Below, piece after piece: positions 7,970 through 17,570 of a DNA stretch of 49,278 nt. Within the stretch, counting starts at the first letter, position 1; each line of letters begins with the position of its first letter. The stretch is from NCBI GenBank assembly GCA_910589055.1, contig CAJURN010000023.1, forward strand, positions 1-49,278. The letters run 5' to 3'. A model generated the notes under the pieces. It was not told where the DNA came from and did not search any database. It was given only the letters and a program-made list of their open reading frames with translations. The translations under genes were made by a program, and so were the position numbers. Source of the DNA: an uncultured Muribaculaceae bacterium. GTDB lineage: Bacteria; Bacteroidota; Bacteroidia; Bacteroidales; Muribaculaceae.

Positions 7970-9955
7970 TTATTTTGCGGGGTCTATTCTCATTGCGAAG
8001 CCACCACCGGAAGCGAGGTGTACGGGCAAGCTCACGGAGCTGTTTACCGCAGTGGCGGTGCGCGTGTAGTCGCGGGCCTGACGGTCGGCGTTCGGGCCGT
8101 CGGAGAATATGGTTGCTGTGAAATCCCGCCCTTGCGGCAGGAAAGAGAAGTCGATTGAGAGGTCGCGGGCATCCCAGTTGGTCGCTCCCCCCACGAAGTA
8201 CGAGCCGTCCTTCTCGCGCATTGTCACTATGTACTCGCCGAGACGTCCGTCGAGCACCTTTGTGGAGTCGAACACCACCGGCAGCGATGCGATGAACGAT
8301 ACACATTCTTCTTCACCGCGATAGTTGGTTGGAGCGTCGCAGAACATCGTGAAGGGCGAATCGTGGATGATATAGCATGAGAGCTGATGGGCGCGAGTAC
8401 CCATACTCATGGGCGCGGAATAAATCGCGCGCCAATTGGCTTTGGAGGCGTTGCTCATTGCTCCGGGAGTGTAATCCACCGGTCCGGCCATCATGCGTAT
8501 GTAGGGGAATGTGACGTCGTAGAGGGGCATGTCGGTCTTCGGGTCGCTCCACTTCATTTCCTCCATTCCGAACACGGCCTCGAAGTTGAGCACGTTGGGA
8601 TAGGTGCGGTTAAGCCCTACGGGCTTGTAAATTCCGTGGTAGTCGAGGAATAGCTTGTGGCGGGCGCATGCGTCGGCTATGCGTCGGGTCATGTCGACGG
8701 CCTGCTGGTGGTCGCTGTCAAGGAAGTCGACCTTGAATCCGGCCACACCCATGTCGGAATAAGTCCGGCATGCTTCCTCGAGCTGCGAATCGAGTACGTT
8801 GAAAACGGTCCACAGCACAATTCCCACGCCTTTTTCCTTGCCGTAGGCAATCAGCCCGGGAAGGTCTATCTCGGGAATTACCGTGAGCATGTCGCCGGAA
8901 GCCGGGGCATACCATCCTTCATCAAGCACGACATACTCAATCCCGTTGTCGGCTGCGAAATCTATGAAGTATTTATATGTGTCGGTGTTGATTCCGGCCT
9001 TGAACGGTACTCCGCTCAGACCCCAGTCGTTCCACCAGTCCCATGCGACTTTGCCGGGGCGGATCCACGATGTGTCGGCCACCTTTGAAGGCTCCGCCAG
9101 AGCATACACGAGATTGTTGACGGGCATGTCGATGTCGCGGTTTGTGATTGCAAAGATGCGCCAGGGGTATGTGCGCGAACCGTCGGTTCGGGCAAGCACG
9201 CTGTCGCGTTCAGTCACATATTCCTGCTTGCGCCAGGGGTAGAAATCTGTTTTTGCGGCGCGGGGGGCAAAAACTCCTGACAGCGTGTGCGACACGCTGT
9301 CGGCACGCACAAACATTCCCGGATATGAGTTCAGGTCCGATTCAAGTACGGTGAGCTTAAGGCCATTGCCCATGTCGGCAGTGACGGGCAAGAACGCAAT
9401 CACATCAGAGGCGCCTGACAAGGGTGTCACGGAATATGTGTTCTGGAAGGCCATCGCGAGGGGATTGTCCGGGTTGTTGGAGTGGGGAAGATAGAGCGTG
9501 GGATTGCCTGACGGGCGTAGCTGCATTGTCTCCGACTTCACGGCAACAGCGTCTTTTTTCAGCCGTGTGATATGCCGGAAAGCCGCTCCGTCGTTGAATA
9601 CGCGCCACTCGGCCCGGTTGCCGTTGTCAAAGGTGATTATAAGGCGGTTGTAGTCCACGTCGAAGTTGGCGCAGCGGTAGAACGGTGCTGTGATGTTTTC
9701 GTGGATATTCCGTGTGGTTTTGCCGCTCTTTATCGCCTTGGGGGCTTTCACGCCTTCCACATTCAAGGCAAACTCCGACGGCTCGACAATCGTGCGCCCG
9801 GCGGCTTCGATGGAGTAGGTGGGTGTGCCGCTTTCATCGCTGATGTGTACGGTGATTTCTCCCGATGGCGACGACACGGAAACAGACTTTGCCTGTGCGG
9901 CAAGAAAAGCTATCGACAGGGCGCTTGTCAGGGCGGCGATGCGGATGAATTTCAT
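7970..9955 (-). CDS. GH97 glycosidase (retaining, Asp-nucleophile type)
   Basis: A 661-residue exported GH97 enzyme. I start it at ATG 9955, where a Sec signal peptide begins (MKFIRIAALTSALSIAFLAA); the frame stays open another 29 codons to 10042, but that part is not signal-like and overlaps the promoter region. An N-terminal beta-sandwich (about 25-280) precedes a TIM barrel containing AWDWWNDWG, VLDEGWY and FKVDFLD. Asp410 in that last motif sits where retaining GH97 enzymes (alpha-galactosidase and beta-L-arabinopyranosidase types) have their nucleophile. Inverting SusB-type alpha-glucosidases instead use glutamates. NFEAVFGMEEMKW follows. In this PUL, beta-L-arabinopyranoside or alpha-galactoside removal is more likely than starch. 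It is first in the minus-strand operon. Confidence 0.9.
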   Translation of the reverse strand: MKFIRIAALTSALSIAFLAAQAKSVSVSSPSGEITVHISDESGTPTYSIEAAGRTIVEPSEFALNVEGVKAPKAIKSGKTTRNIHENITAPFYRCANFDVDYNRLIITFDNGNRAEWRVFNDGAAFRHITRLKKDAVAVKSETMQLRPSGNPTLYLPHSNNPDNPLAMAFQNTYSVTPLSGASDVIAFLPVTADMGNGLKLTVLESDLNSYPGMFVRADSVSHTLSGVFAPRAAKTDFYPWRKQEYVTERDSVLARTDGSRTYPWRIFAITNRDIDMPVNNLVYALAEPSKVADTSWIRPGKVAWDWWNDWGLSGVPFKAGINTDTYKYFIDFAADNGIEYVVLDEGWYAPASGDMLTVIPEIDLPGLIAYGKEKGVGIVLWTVFNVLDSQLEEACRTYSDMGVAGFKVDFLDSDHQQAVDMTRRIADACARHKLFLDYHGIYKPVGLNRTYPNVLNFEAVFGMEEMKWSDPKTDMPLYDVTFPYIRMMAGPVDYTPGAMSNASKANWRAIYSAPMSMGTRAHQLSCYIIHDSPFTMFCDAPTNYRGEEECVSFIASLPVVFDSTKVLDGRLGEYIVTMREKDGSYFVGGATNWDARDLSIDFSFLPQGRDFTATIFSDGPNADRQARDYTRTATAVNSSVSLPVHLASGGGFAMRIDPAK

Positions 9956-9997
9956 GGTGACGGATATGAGGTTATGAAGGTATCTTTCTTCGATGTA

Positions 9998-10005
9998 CAA
10001 AGTAA
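9998..10005 (-). promoter_or_regulatory. Weak -7-like box upstream of GH97
   Basis: On the minus strand TTACTTTG differs from TAnnTTTG by one base and lies 43 bp before the GH97 ATG, in the divergent gap 9956-10201. No clear -33 partner. Confidence 0.3.
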
Positions 10006-10144
10006 GTGATAATCTTTGACATTCCCCGACAGAAAAATCCAAAATAATGAAAGAAATGTTCAGAAACAGGGTTTTATGCTAATATTTTGGAGGATTTTTT
10101 CGGTAAATTAGACAATGTTTTCATTCTTTTCGTTAAAGAACCTT

Positions 10145-10152
10145 TACCTTTG
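10145..10152 (+). promoter_or_regulatory. Candidate -7 box for the PUL 1 operon
   Basis: TACCTTTG matches TAnnTTTG exactly, 50 bp before the GH127 ATG. GTTTTC at 10117-10122 is a possible -33 element 22 bp upstream. The rest of the gap is AT-rich with no obvious operator palindrome. Confidence 0.6.
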
Positions 10153-10201
10153 CAGAGTATTCATCATAACCCAAGCATAACCTTAAACGATACCATTGAA
10201 C

Positions 10202-12649
10202 ATGAAAACAGCCTTCCGGATTCTTGGCGGCGCGGCTCTGTTGCTATCAGCCGTATCCTGCTCCGACGGAACCTATGTCCGCCCCGACGCCCCCGTCAAG
10301 GAAGTGCCTTTTACAAAGGTACACATCAACGACTCTTTCTGGTCGCCGCGTATCGAGACCAACCGGCTCGTGTCGATTCCTTCCGCTTTCCATGAGTGCG
10401 AGGTGAACGGTCGTTTTGACAATTTCGCCATCGCGGGCGGTCTTATGAAAGGCGAGCACCGCGGCGATTTCTCCTTCGACGATACCGACCCGTATAAGAT
10501 AATCGAAGGGGCTTCCTACTCCCTCGCGGTCAAGTACGACCCCCAGCTCGACGCCTACCTCGACAGCGTGATTACGCTTATTGCTGCTGCCCAGGAGTCT
10601 GACGGCTACCTGACAACCTGTGTCACAAACAAATGTACCCGTCTTTCGGGATGGTGGGGCAGCTCGCGCTGGGAAAAAATCAACTCTCACGAACTCTACA
10701 ACTGCGGCCACCTCTATGAGGCTGCCGTGGCTCATTATCTTGCAACGGGCAAGCGCTCGCTGCTCGACGTGGCCGTAAAGAACGCCGACCTCGTGTGTGA
10801 GGTTTTCGGCCCGGCAGAAGGTCAGAAGCATGTGCCTTCGGGACATCCCATCGCTGAAATGGCTCTCGCGAAGCTCTATAAGGTCACAGGCAATGACAAA
10901 TATCTCGCCACGGCCAAGTACTTTGTGGAGGAAACAGGCCGCGGTACCGACGGACACCGCCTGAGCGAATACAGCCAGGACCACATGCCTATCCTCGACC
11001 AGGAGGAAATCGTAGGGCATGCCGTGCGCGCGGGATACTTATATTCCGGCGTGGCCGATGTGGCCGCCCTGACAGCCGATTCGGCTTATTTCGAGGCAAT
11101 CTCGCGCATATGGAACAATATGGCATCCCGCAAGCTCTACATTACCGGAGGTATCGGAAGCCGCGCCCAGGGCGAAGGTTTCGGACCGGAATATGAGCTG
11201 AACAATCACACGGCCTATGCCGAGACATGTGCGGCCATCGCCAATGTGTACTGGAATCACCGGATGTTCCTCGCCACAGGCGACGCTAAATATGCCGACG
11301 TTCTCGAACGCGCGCTCTACAACGGCGTTATTTCCGGCGTGTCGCTTTCCGGCGATAAATTCTTCTACGACAATCCACTTGAATCCATGGGGCAGCACGA
11401 GCGCCAGAAATGGTTCGGCTGCGCATGTTGCCCGGGCAATGTGACGCGCTTCATGGCCTCTGTGCCCAACTATATGTACGCCACACAGGCCGATGACATT
11501 CTCGTGAACCTCTATATCGCGGGCGATGCCGACATCACCACCGATTCGCACGGGGTCAAGATTGCCCAGCAGACCGAATATCCCTGGGACGGCAAGGTGA
11601 CACTCACCGTGACCCCCGAGACCGAACGCGAGTGGGCGCTCCGCCTGCGCATACCCGGATGGGCAAAGGAAGCCCCCGTACCTACCGACCTCTATGCCTT
11701 CACCGAAAAGGTGTCGCAGCCTTACTCCGTGAAAGTCAACGGCAGCAAGGCCAAGGTGCTTGATGCAGGCGACGGCTATGCCACTCTGCTGCGCACATGG
11801 AAGCCCGGCGACGTTGTGGAGCTGACACTCCCGATGGACGTGCGCCGTATCGCGGCTCATGAAAATGTGGTGGACGACCGCGGAAAGCTCGCAATCCAGC
11901 GCGGTCCGGTGGTGTACTGCATCGAAGGTGCCGACCAAGCCGACAGTACCGTGTTCAACAAGGTTGTCCCTGCCAATACACATTTTGATGTGGCCTACGA
12001 ACCTGAGCTGCTCAACGGCGTCGTTACCCTCACCGGCGAGGCGTCGCAGGTGGAACCTGACGGAAGTCTCGTGCCGGTCAAGGTGAAAGCCGTGCCCTAC
12101 TGCACATGGAACAACCGCGGTACAGGCGAAATGGCCGTATGGCTTCCCGAGACCGCCGAGCGTGCCCGTGCGATCCCCGCACCCACAATCGCATCGCGGG
12201 CGCAGATGTATTCCGAGCCTACCGAAATCAACTCCGAGGCTCCCGCTGCGACATCCAATCTCCAGTGGGCATGGGGCTACAACGACCAATGGGAACCCGC
12301 GTCAAGCTCCGACACCTCCAAGCCCTATCATTACTGGTGGTTGCGCCGGGGAACAAATGAAAACCTCTGCTACCGCTTCGACGAACCCACGGAAGTCAAG
12401 GGTGTGGATGTGTATTGGCTCGACTTCGACCACTACGATGGAAACTACCGCACCCCCGAAAGCTGGAAACTCTACTATGCCGACGAGGCAGGCCGATGGA
12501 AAGAAGTCGCAGCCCTGTCGGATTACGGAGTGGAGAAAGACAAATACAACCATCTTGACTTCAAACCCGTCAAGACAAGCGCTCTGAAACTGGCCGCAAA
12601 ACTCCGCGAAGGCGAGAGTGGCGGCGTGATAGAATGGAAAGTAAATTAA
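10202..12649 (+). CDS. GH127 beta-L-arabinofuranosidase-family lipoprotein, surface type
   Basis: An 815-residue GH127 enzyme, first gene of PUL 1. The ATG at 10202 is chosen over an in-frame TTG two codons upstream because it starts a clean lipoprotein signal (LLLSAVSC, Cys20). The acidic +2 region (CSDGT) suggests surface export. Zinc ligands are Glu341, Cys343 (AETCAAIAN) and Cys409-Cys410 (FGCACCPGN), with Glu325 (QGEGFG) as likely acid/base. These are the same positions as in the periplasmic paralogue at 2926-5340, so the two cores align without gaps there. A galactose-binding-like C-terminal module (about 680-815) contains YHYWWLRRGTNE. It lies 37 bp ahead of susC. Having a surface and a periplasmic GH127 suggests stepwise trimming of beta-arabinosides. 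Confidence 0.91.
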   Translation: MKTAFRILGGAALLLSAVSCSDGTYVRPDAPVKEVPFTKVHINDSFWSPRIETNRLVSIPSAFHECEVNGRFDNFAIAGGLMKGEHRGDFSFDDTDPYKIIEGASYSLAVKYDPQLDAYLDSVITLIAAAQESDGYLTTCVTNKCTRLSGWWGSSRWEKINSHELYNCGHLYEAAVAHYLATGKRSLLDVAVKNADLVCEVFGPAEGQKHVPSGHPIAEMALAKLYKVTGNDKYLATAKYFVEETGRGTDGHRLSEYSQDHMPILDQEEIVGHAVRAGYLYSGVADVAALTADSAYFEAISRIWNNMASRKLYITGGIGSRAQGEGFGPEYELNNHTAYAETCAAIANVYWNHRMFLATGDAKYADVLERALYNGVISGVSLSGDKFFYDNPLESMGQHERQKWFGCACCPGNVTRFMASVPNYMYATQADDILVNLYIAGDADITTDSHGVKIAQQTEYPWDGKVTLTVTPETEREWALRLRIPGWAKEAPVPTDLYAFTEKVSQPYSVKVNGSKAKVLDAGDGYATLLRTWKPGDVVELTLPMDVRRIAAHENVVDDRGKLAIQRGPVVYCIEGADQADSTVFNKVVPANTHFDVAYEPELLNGVVTLTGEASQVEPDGSLVPVKVKAVPYCTWNNRGTGEMAVWLPETAERARAIPAPTIASRAQMYSEPTEINSEAPAATSNLQWAWGYNDQWEPASSSDTSKPYHYWWLRRGTNENLCYRFDEPTEVKGVDVYWLDFDHYDGNYRTPESWKLYYADEAGRWKEVAALSDYGVEKDKYNHLDFKPVKTSALKLAAKLREGESGGVIEWKVN

Positions 12650-12686
12650 ACAAATCCTTAAATAATACCAACCAAAAATCAAACCA

Positions 12687-15600
12687 ATGAAACCGCAGGC
12701 AATCGTTAACACTTTCAGCAAAAGTTTGCTGACAGTTGCGGCGCTTCTCGCAATGGGTGTCATGGTGGCTCCTCCGGCTGCCGTGGCGCAGAAAGCGACT
12801 ACCGCCCAGACAGCCACCGCAGGCACAATTACGGGTACCGTACTTGATTCAGACGGCGAACCGGTGATTGGAGGCAGCGTGCTGAACACCAACACCAAGT
12901 TTGCCACCGTGACCGACTACGACGGCAAATTCCATCTTAAAGCCGCTCCCGGCGACCGCGTGACTGTGAGCTACGTGGGACACAAACCTTACACATTTAC
13001 CGTAGGCCAGGACAAATCCTATTCCATCACCCTCGAAGGCGACACCCAGTTGCTCGATGAAGTCGTTGCCATCGGTTACGGCACCCAGCGCAAAGGTGAC
13101 GTCACTTCCGCCGTCGCAGGCGTGAAGGCCGAAGACTTCAATGTTGGTAAAATCGGCGACGCCGCCGAGCTTGTCAAGGGTAAGATCGCAGGTCTTTCCG
13201 TAACCAACTCCAGCGGTAACCCCAAGAGCGGTTCTTCAATCATGCTCCGCGGTACTACCACACTTACCGGTAGCGTGACCCCGCTTATTCTCGTGGACGG
13301 TATTGAGGGCAGCCTCACAACCGTATCGCCCGAAAACATCGCATCCATCGACGTGCTCAAGGACGCTTCCGCCGCCGCTATCTACGGTACACGAGGCGCC
13401 AACGGTGTTATCCTTATCACCACCAAGAGCGGTAGCCGAAACGAGCGCGCCCAGGCCACTTACTCCAACTACTTCTCATGGTCGAAGTGGAACAAAGGCC
13501 CTGAATTCATGGATACCCACGACATTATCTATGGACTCACCAACCAGCCGTATATGGGATATGACACCGACTGGATGAAGTCGATCAGCCGTAAGTCAGG
13601 CTTCAAACACAACCACGACTTCCAGGTGAGCGGCGGCACAAAGAACGCCACATATGCCGGTGACTTCTCCTATCAGAAGGAAGACGGTATCATGCGCAAC
13701 ACTTATTCCGAAAACATGCGCTTCCATGTCGACTATACACAATATCTTTGGAATGATATACTCAAATTCAATTTCAACGGTCTCGTGACCCGCAACAAGA
13801 GCAGCATCGACAATGCCGACTACGCCTATCGTCAGGCCGTGATCCGCAACCCGAGCGAACCTGTGTGGAATCCCGACGGCTCGTACTACGAGAACTTCGA
13901 CAAGCTCCAATACTACAACCCCGTTGAAATCCTCAACGAGTACTACGGCAACACCCGCAGCCGCTTCTCTCAGATCACAGGTAATATCACCGTGGAACCC
14001 ATCCAGGGCTGGATTACCAACGTTATGCTCTCCTGGGGCGAATCTTCGAGCACCGGTGAGTCGTTCACCTCTCCCGACTACTACTCCCTCGCCACACAGA
14101 AGGACTACAACGGTTCCGCAGGCAAGAGCGAAGGTACAAGCGTGAGCAAAAACATTGAAGTGACCTCCCGCTACCACAAGATTTTCGGTGGCAAGCACCG
14201 CTTCGACGCCCTGCTCGGTTACAGCTACCTCTACAATGAATACGACGGCTTCAGCGCGTCCAACGGCAACTTCTCCTCTCTCGCATTTCTCTGGAACAAC
14301 CTCGGCAACGGTTCGCTCCTTACCGAAGAAGACCGCCATGCAGGCATGAGTTCCTACAAGAGCGACGACACCCTCATCGGTTTCTTCGGCCGCGTCAGCT
14401 ATGGCTTCGACAACCGCTACAATGTGATGGTGAGCATGCGTCGTGAAGGTTCGTCGAAATTCGGCGAAAACCACAAGTGGGGTAACTTCCCCTCCGTATC
14501 GGCAGGCTGGAACATCATGAACGAGAAATTCTTCAAGGAAAACATCGGTTCATCGTGGTGGAATGACCTCCGTCTCCGTGTCGGCTACGGTGTTACAGGT
14601 GTGATTCCCACCGATCCCTACCTCTCGCTCTACCTCTACAACTATGCAGGCTACGGCGACATCTACAGCCTTGAGGGCGAATGGATCAAGTCGCTTGAAG
14701 TGACCCAGAACTACAACCCCGACCTCAAGTGGGAAAAGACCAATGAATGGAACTTCGGTCTTGACTTCGGTTTCTTCAACGACCGTCTGCGCGGTAGCCT
14801 CGACTACTACATCAAGACAACAAACGACCTGCTTTACAGCTACGCCGTGCCGATGCCCCCGAACCTCTACGGCTACACCTTGGCTAACGTTGGTACGATG
14901 CGCAACAACGGTGTGGAACTTATGCTTACTGCAATTCCCGTCACCAACCGTGACTTCTCATGGGAAACTACCGTGACCTTGTCGCACAACAAGAACAAGC
15001 TCGTCAACCTCAACAACGACCTTTATGAAACCGACAACTTCCAGGAACTCTGGGGCGGTGTGGACGATCCTATCTCCGTTCCGACCCACTGCATGGAAGT
15101 AGGCAAGGGTCTCGGCGACTACTGGGGTCTGAAATTCGGCGGATACGACAAGGAAGGCAACGTGCTTGTTGAAGTATCCGACGGCGAAGGCGGCTGGGTG
15201 CTCAAACCCTTCAGCTCCAACCTCAACGAACGTGCCAACCGCCAGCGTCTCGGCAACGGTATGCCTCAGGTCTACTTCGGATGGGGACACACCTTCCGCT
15301 ATAAAGGATTCGACCTCTCGCTCCAGTTTACCGGACAGTTCGGCTACAAGATTCTCAACGTACAGCGTGCGTTCTACGAGAACAACTCCATCGCTTACAA
15401 CCGTCTCAAGAGCGCGGCCGACCTCCATCCCGCAATCAACCTTGACGGAACTCCCGCTCTGGACGCCGACGGCAACCAGATTATGGTGGCTCAGAATATT
15501 TCCCAGGGACAAGGCTTCTTCAGCAACCACCTCGAAGACGGTGACTTCCTGAAGCTCTCCAACGCCACCCTCGGCTACACAATCCCCTTCAAGGGAGCGA

Positions 15601-15779
15601 CAAAGCGCTACATCAACAACCTGCGCATCTACGCTTCGGCCACCAACCTCTTCACAATCACAAAATACTCCGGCATCGACCCCGAAGTAAGCAACGCCTA
15701 CATGACTCCCGGTGTGGACTTCCGTGACAAATATCCTACCACACGCAGCTATACCGTTGGTCTTTCCCTTAACTTCTAA
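12687..15779 (+). CDS. SusC-like TonB-dependent outer-membrane transporter (PUL 1)
   Basis: A 1030-residue SusC/RagA receptor that imports oligosaccharides using TonB energy. A signal peptide (about 1-35, ending AVAQ) is followed by a carboxypeptidase-regulatory-like domain (about 47-120), a TonB-box-like segment DEVVAIGYG (124-132), the plug with the family hallmark VLKDASAAAIYGTRGANG, and a 22-strand barrel ending in the aromatic C terminus SLNF. Length and order are typical; no STN signalling domain is present, consistent with HTCS rather than anti-sigma control. It lies 37 bp after GH127 and 14 bp before its SusD partner. Substrate is unknown; neighbours suggest arabinose-rich oligosaccharides or glycopeptides. 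Confidence 0.97.
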   Translation: MKPQAIVNTFSKSLLTVAALLAMGVMVAPPAAVAQKATTAQTATAGTITGTVLDSDGEPVIGGSVLNTNTKFATVTDYDGKFHLKAAPGDRVTVSYVGHKPYTFTVGQDKSYSITLEGDTQLLDEVVAIGYGTQRKGDVTSAVAGVKAEDFNVGKIGDAAELVKGKIAGLSVTNSSGNPKSGSSIMLRGTTTLTGSVTPLILVDGIEGSLTTVSPENIASIDVLKDASAAAIYGTRGANGVILITTKSGSRNERAQATYSNYFSWSKWNKGPEFMDTHDIIYGLTNQPYMGYDTDWMKSISRKSGFKHNHDFQVSGGTKNATYAGDFSYQKEDGIMRNTYSENMRFHVDYTQYLWNDILKFNFNGLVTRNKSSIDNADYAYRQAVIRNPSEPVWNPDGSYYENFDKLQYYNPVEILNEYYGNTRSRFSQITGNITVEPIQGWITNVMLSWGESSSTGESFTSPDYYSLATQKDYNGSAGKSEGTSVSKNIEVTSRYHKIFGGKHRFDALLGYSYLYNEYDGFSASNGNFSSLAFLWNNLGNGSLLTEEDRHAGMSSYKSDDTLIGFFGRVSYGFDNRYNVMVSMRREGSSKFGENHKWGNFPSVSAGWNIMNEKFFKENIGSSWWNDLRLRVGYGVTGVIPTDPYLSLYLYNYAGYGDIYSLEGEWIKSLEVTQNYNPDLKWEKTNEWNFGLDFGFFNDRLRGSLDYYIKTTNDLLYSYAVPMPPNLYGYTLANVGTMRNNGVELMLTAIPVTNRDFSWETTVTLSHNKNKLVNLNNDLYETDNFQELWGGVDDPISVPTHCMEVGKGLGDYWGLKFGGYDKEGNVLVEVSDGEGGWVLKPFSSNLNERANRQRLGNGMPQVYFGWGHTFRYKGFDLSLQFTGQFGYKILNVQRAFYENNSIAYNRLKSAADLHPAINLDGTPALDADGNQIMVAQNISQGQGFFSNHLEDGDFLKLSNATLGYTIPFKGATKRYINNLRIYASATNLFTITKYSGIDPEVSNAYMTPGVDFRDKYPTTRSYTVGLSLNF

Positions 15780-15793
15780 TCCGAAATGCAGTC

Positions 15794-17503
15794 ATGAAAA
15801 ATATATTCAAAAAGACCGTCTTAACGATTGCCACAGGCGCGGCTGCGTTGCTCTCCACAGGCTGTACCGACCTGCATGAGAACCTTTACGACCAGCTCAA
15901 CGACCAGACAATTGACCTGACAAATCCCAAGGAACTCTCGCAGCTCCTCGGCGGTGCTGTCGCCAACTACCGATACCTCATCACAGGCTGGGACTCCATG
16001 TGGATTCTTGGCGAGATGTGCACCGACCAGCAGATGATTCCCCTGCGTATACAGGTGGGTTGGGGCGCACAGTATATCAATCTTCACAAACACGACTGGA
16101 ACCATGAGAACGCAGCCCTCGGTTCAACCTGGACGTTCGCTTATCAGGGCATCACATATTGCAACATGGTGCTCGACGCAATGGGCGACGAAACTCCGGA
16201 AAACATGCAGCTCCGCTCCCATGTGCGCTTCTTCCGTGCGATGTTCTACTACCATCTGCTCGACTTCTTCCGCAATGTTCCTCTGCAGACCACAGGCGAG
16301 GTTGAGGCCGGATACCTTCCCGAGCAGGAAGGCGCCGAAGCTGTCTACAACTTTGTCGTGACTGAATTTGCCGACATCAAGGATAAAATCGGTGACGAGA
16401 AGAGCTTCGGCTACGGCAACCGTTTCGCCGTATGTATGGCTCTTGCAAAGATGTACATGAACCGTAACGCATGGCTCGGGAAGGACGGAAACGACGGTTT
16501 CGAAGCAGCTCTCACCGAACTTCAGACCATTATCGACGAAGGCGGTTATGACCTTGCTTCCGACTATTCGGAGCCTTTCCGTGAAAACATCGGCACATGT
16601 TCCGAAGTAATCTTCGCGATACCCCAGGACCGCACCCACACCCACAACTGGACAATGCAGAGCTATGCCTTCCCCCAGACGGGTCTTGAAGCCTACGGTT
16701 CGACAGCTGCCGGATACAACGGCTCCTGCGCTGTTCCCCAGTTTATCGACACCTACGATCCCGACGACAAGCGACTTCCCGCCACATGGGCCATGGGCAC
16801 ACAGCACTATGCCGTGAAGAACGGTGAGGACGACTACACTCCCAACGCAGGCGATCCGATTCCCTTCGACGCCGACGACTGGAGCGGCTCAGGCTTCCTT
16901 ACCTACAATCAGAATGTACACTCGATTGACAACCCCGGAGCATACCAGCAGGAAGGCTACCGCATCCACAAATATGAAATCCCCGGCGGTAACAACCAGG
17001 GTACAACAGCGACCGACATCGCGATGTTCCGCTACACCGACGTGCTCATGATGAAGGCCGAATGTCTCCTGCGTCTCGGACGCGATGAGCAGACTGCCGC
17101 CGACCTCGTGACTCAGGTGCGCCAGCGCGCGTTCGACAATCCCACCAAGGCAAAACGCACCGTGGCCGACCTCAAGGGCGGTTCCAAATATGCCTACGGA
17201 CACAATGAGTACACATCGGTCGGATTCAACGACTGGGGCACCCACGTGACTACCTACGAAGGCGGCGAGGATATCGAACTCGGTGGCCTTCTCGACGACC
17301 TCGGTTGGGAATTCGTTGGCGAGCTGCACCGCCGTCAGGACATGGTACGTTTCCGCACCACATCCGGCGTGAGCGTCTACACCGCCAAATCCTACTTCTG
17401 CAAGGACGGAAATCAGGAAACCTACCGCGAGACATTCCCCATCCCCAACGATGCGCTTCTCTCCAACATCAAGCTCGTACAGAATCCGGGCTATTCCAAA
17501 TAA
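15794..17503 (+). CDS. SusD/RagB-like glycan-binding lipoprotein (PUL 1)
   Basis: A 569-residue surface lipoprotein forming the lid of the upstream SusC. The lipobox ends at Cys24 (LLSTGC) with TDLHENLYDQ after it, a usual SusD start. Tetratricopeptide-like helices follow (for example FAYQGITYCNMVLDAM and RSHVRFFRAMFYYHLLDFF), then FRYTDVLMMKAECLLRLG, characteristic of RagB/SusD. The C-terminal ELHRRQDMVRF matches the family ERR..DL.RW element. It lies 14 bp after susC. A GC hairpin in the next gap (17521-17543) may set its expression relative to the genes downstream. Confidence 0.96.
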   Translation: MKNIFKKTVLTIATGAAALLSTGCTDLHENLYDQLNDQTIDLTNPKELSQLLGGAVANYRYLITGWDSMWILGEMCTDQQMIPLRIQVGWGAQYINLHKHDWNHENAALGSTWTFAYQGITYCNMVLDAMGDETPENMQLRSHVRFFRAMFYYHLLDFFRNVPLQTTGEVEAGYLPEQEGAEAVYNFVVTEFADIKDKIGDEKSFGYGNRFAVCMALAKMYMNRNAWLGKDGNDGFEAALTELQTIIDEGGYDLASDYSEPFRENIGTCSEVIFAIPQDRTHTHNWTMQSYAFPQTGLEAYGSTAAGYNGSCAVPQFIDTYDPDDKRLPATWAMGTQHYAVKNGEDDYTPNAGDPIPFDADDWSGSGFLTYNQNVHSIDNPGAYQQEGYRIHKYEIPGGNNQGTTATDIAMFRYTDVLMMKAECLLRLGRDEQTAADLVTQVRQRAFDNPTKAKRTVADLKGGSKYAYGHNEYTSVGFNDWGTHVTTYEGGEDIELGGLLDDLGWEFVGELHRRQDMVRFRTTSGVSVYTAKSYFCKDGNQETYRETFPIPNDALLSNIKLVQNPGYSK

Positions 17504-17520
17504 CCTTTCCATTCATCACC

Positions 17521-17543
17521 GGCGGGCTTCTCTCCGGCCCGCC
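17521..17543 (+). promoter_or_regulatory. Intercistronic hairpin after susD (PUL 1)
   Basis: A 7-bp GC-only stem GGCGGGC / GCCCGCC (17521-17527 / 17537-17543), loop TTCTCTCCG, in the 67-bp gap. No T run follows, so it is more likely an mRNA 3'-end protector or attenuator than a full terminator. Confidence 0.6.
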
Positions 17544-17570
17544 ATTTCAACCTTATAATAAAGCAACATC

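Noticed and set aside
9956..10042. N-terminal extension of GH97 to 10042
   Set aside because: The 29 extra residues are not signal-like, precede a perfect Sec signal starting at 9955, and overlap the divergent promoter region.
12650..12686. Separate promoter for PUL 1 susC
   Set aside because: The 37-bp gap has no TAnnTTTG box or hairpin; susC is read with the upstream GH127 gene.
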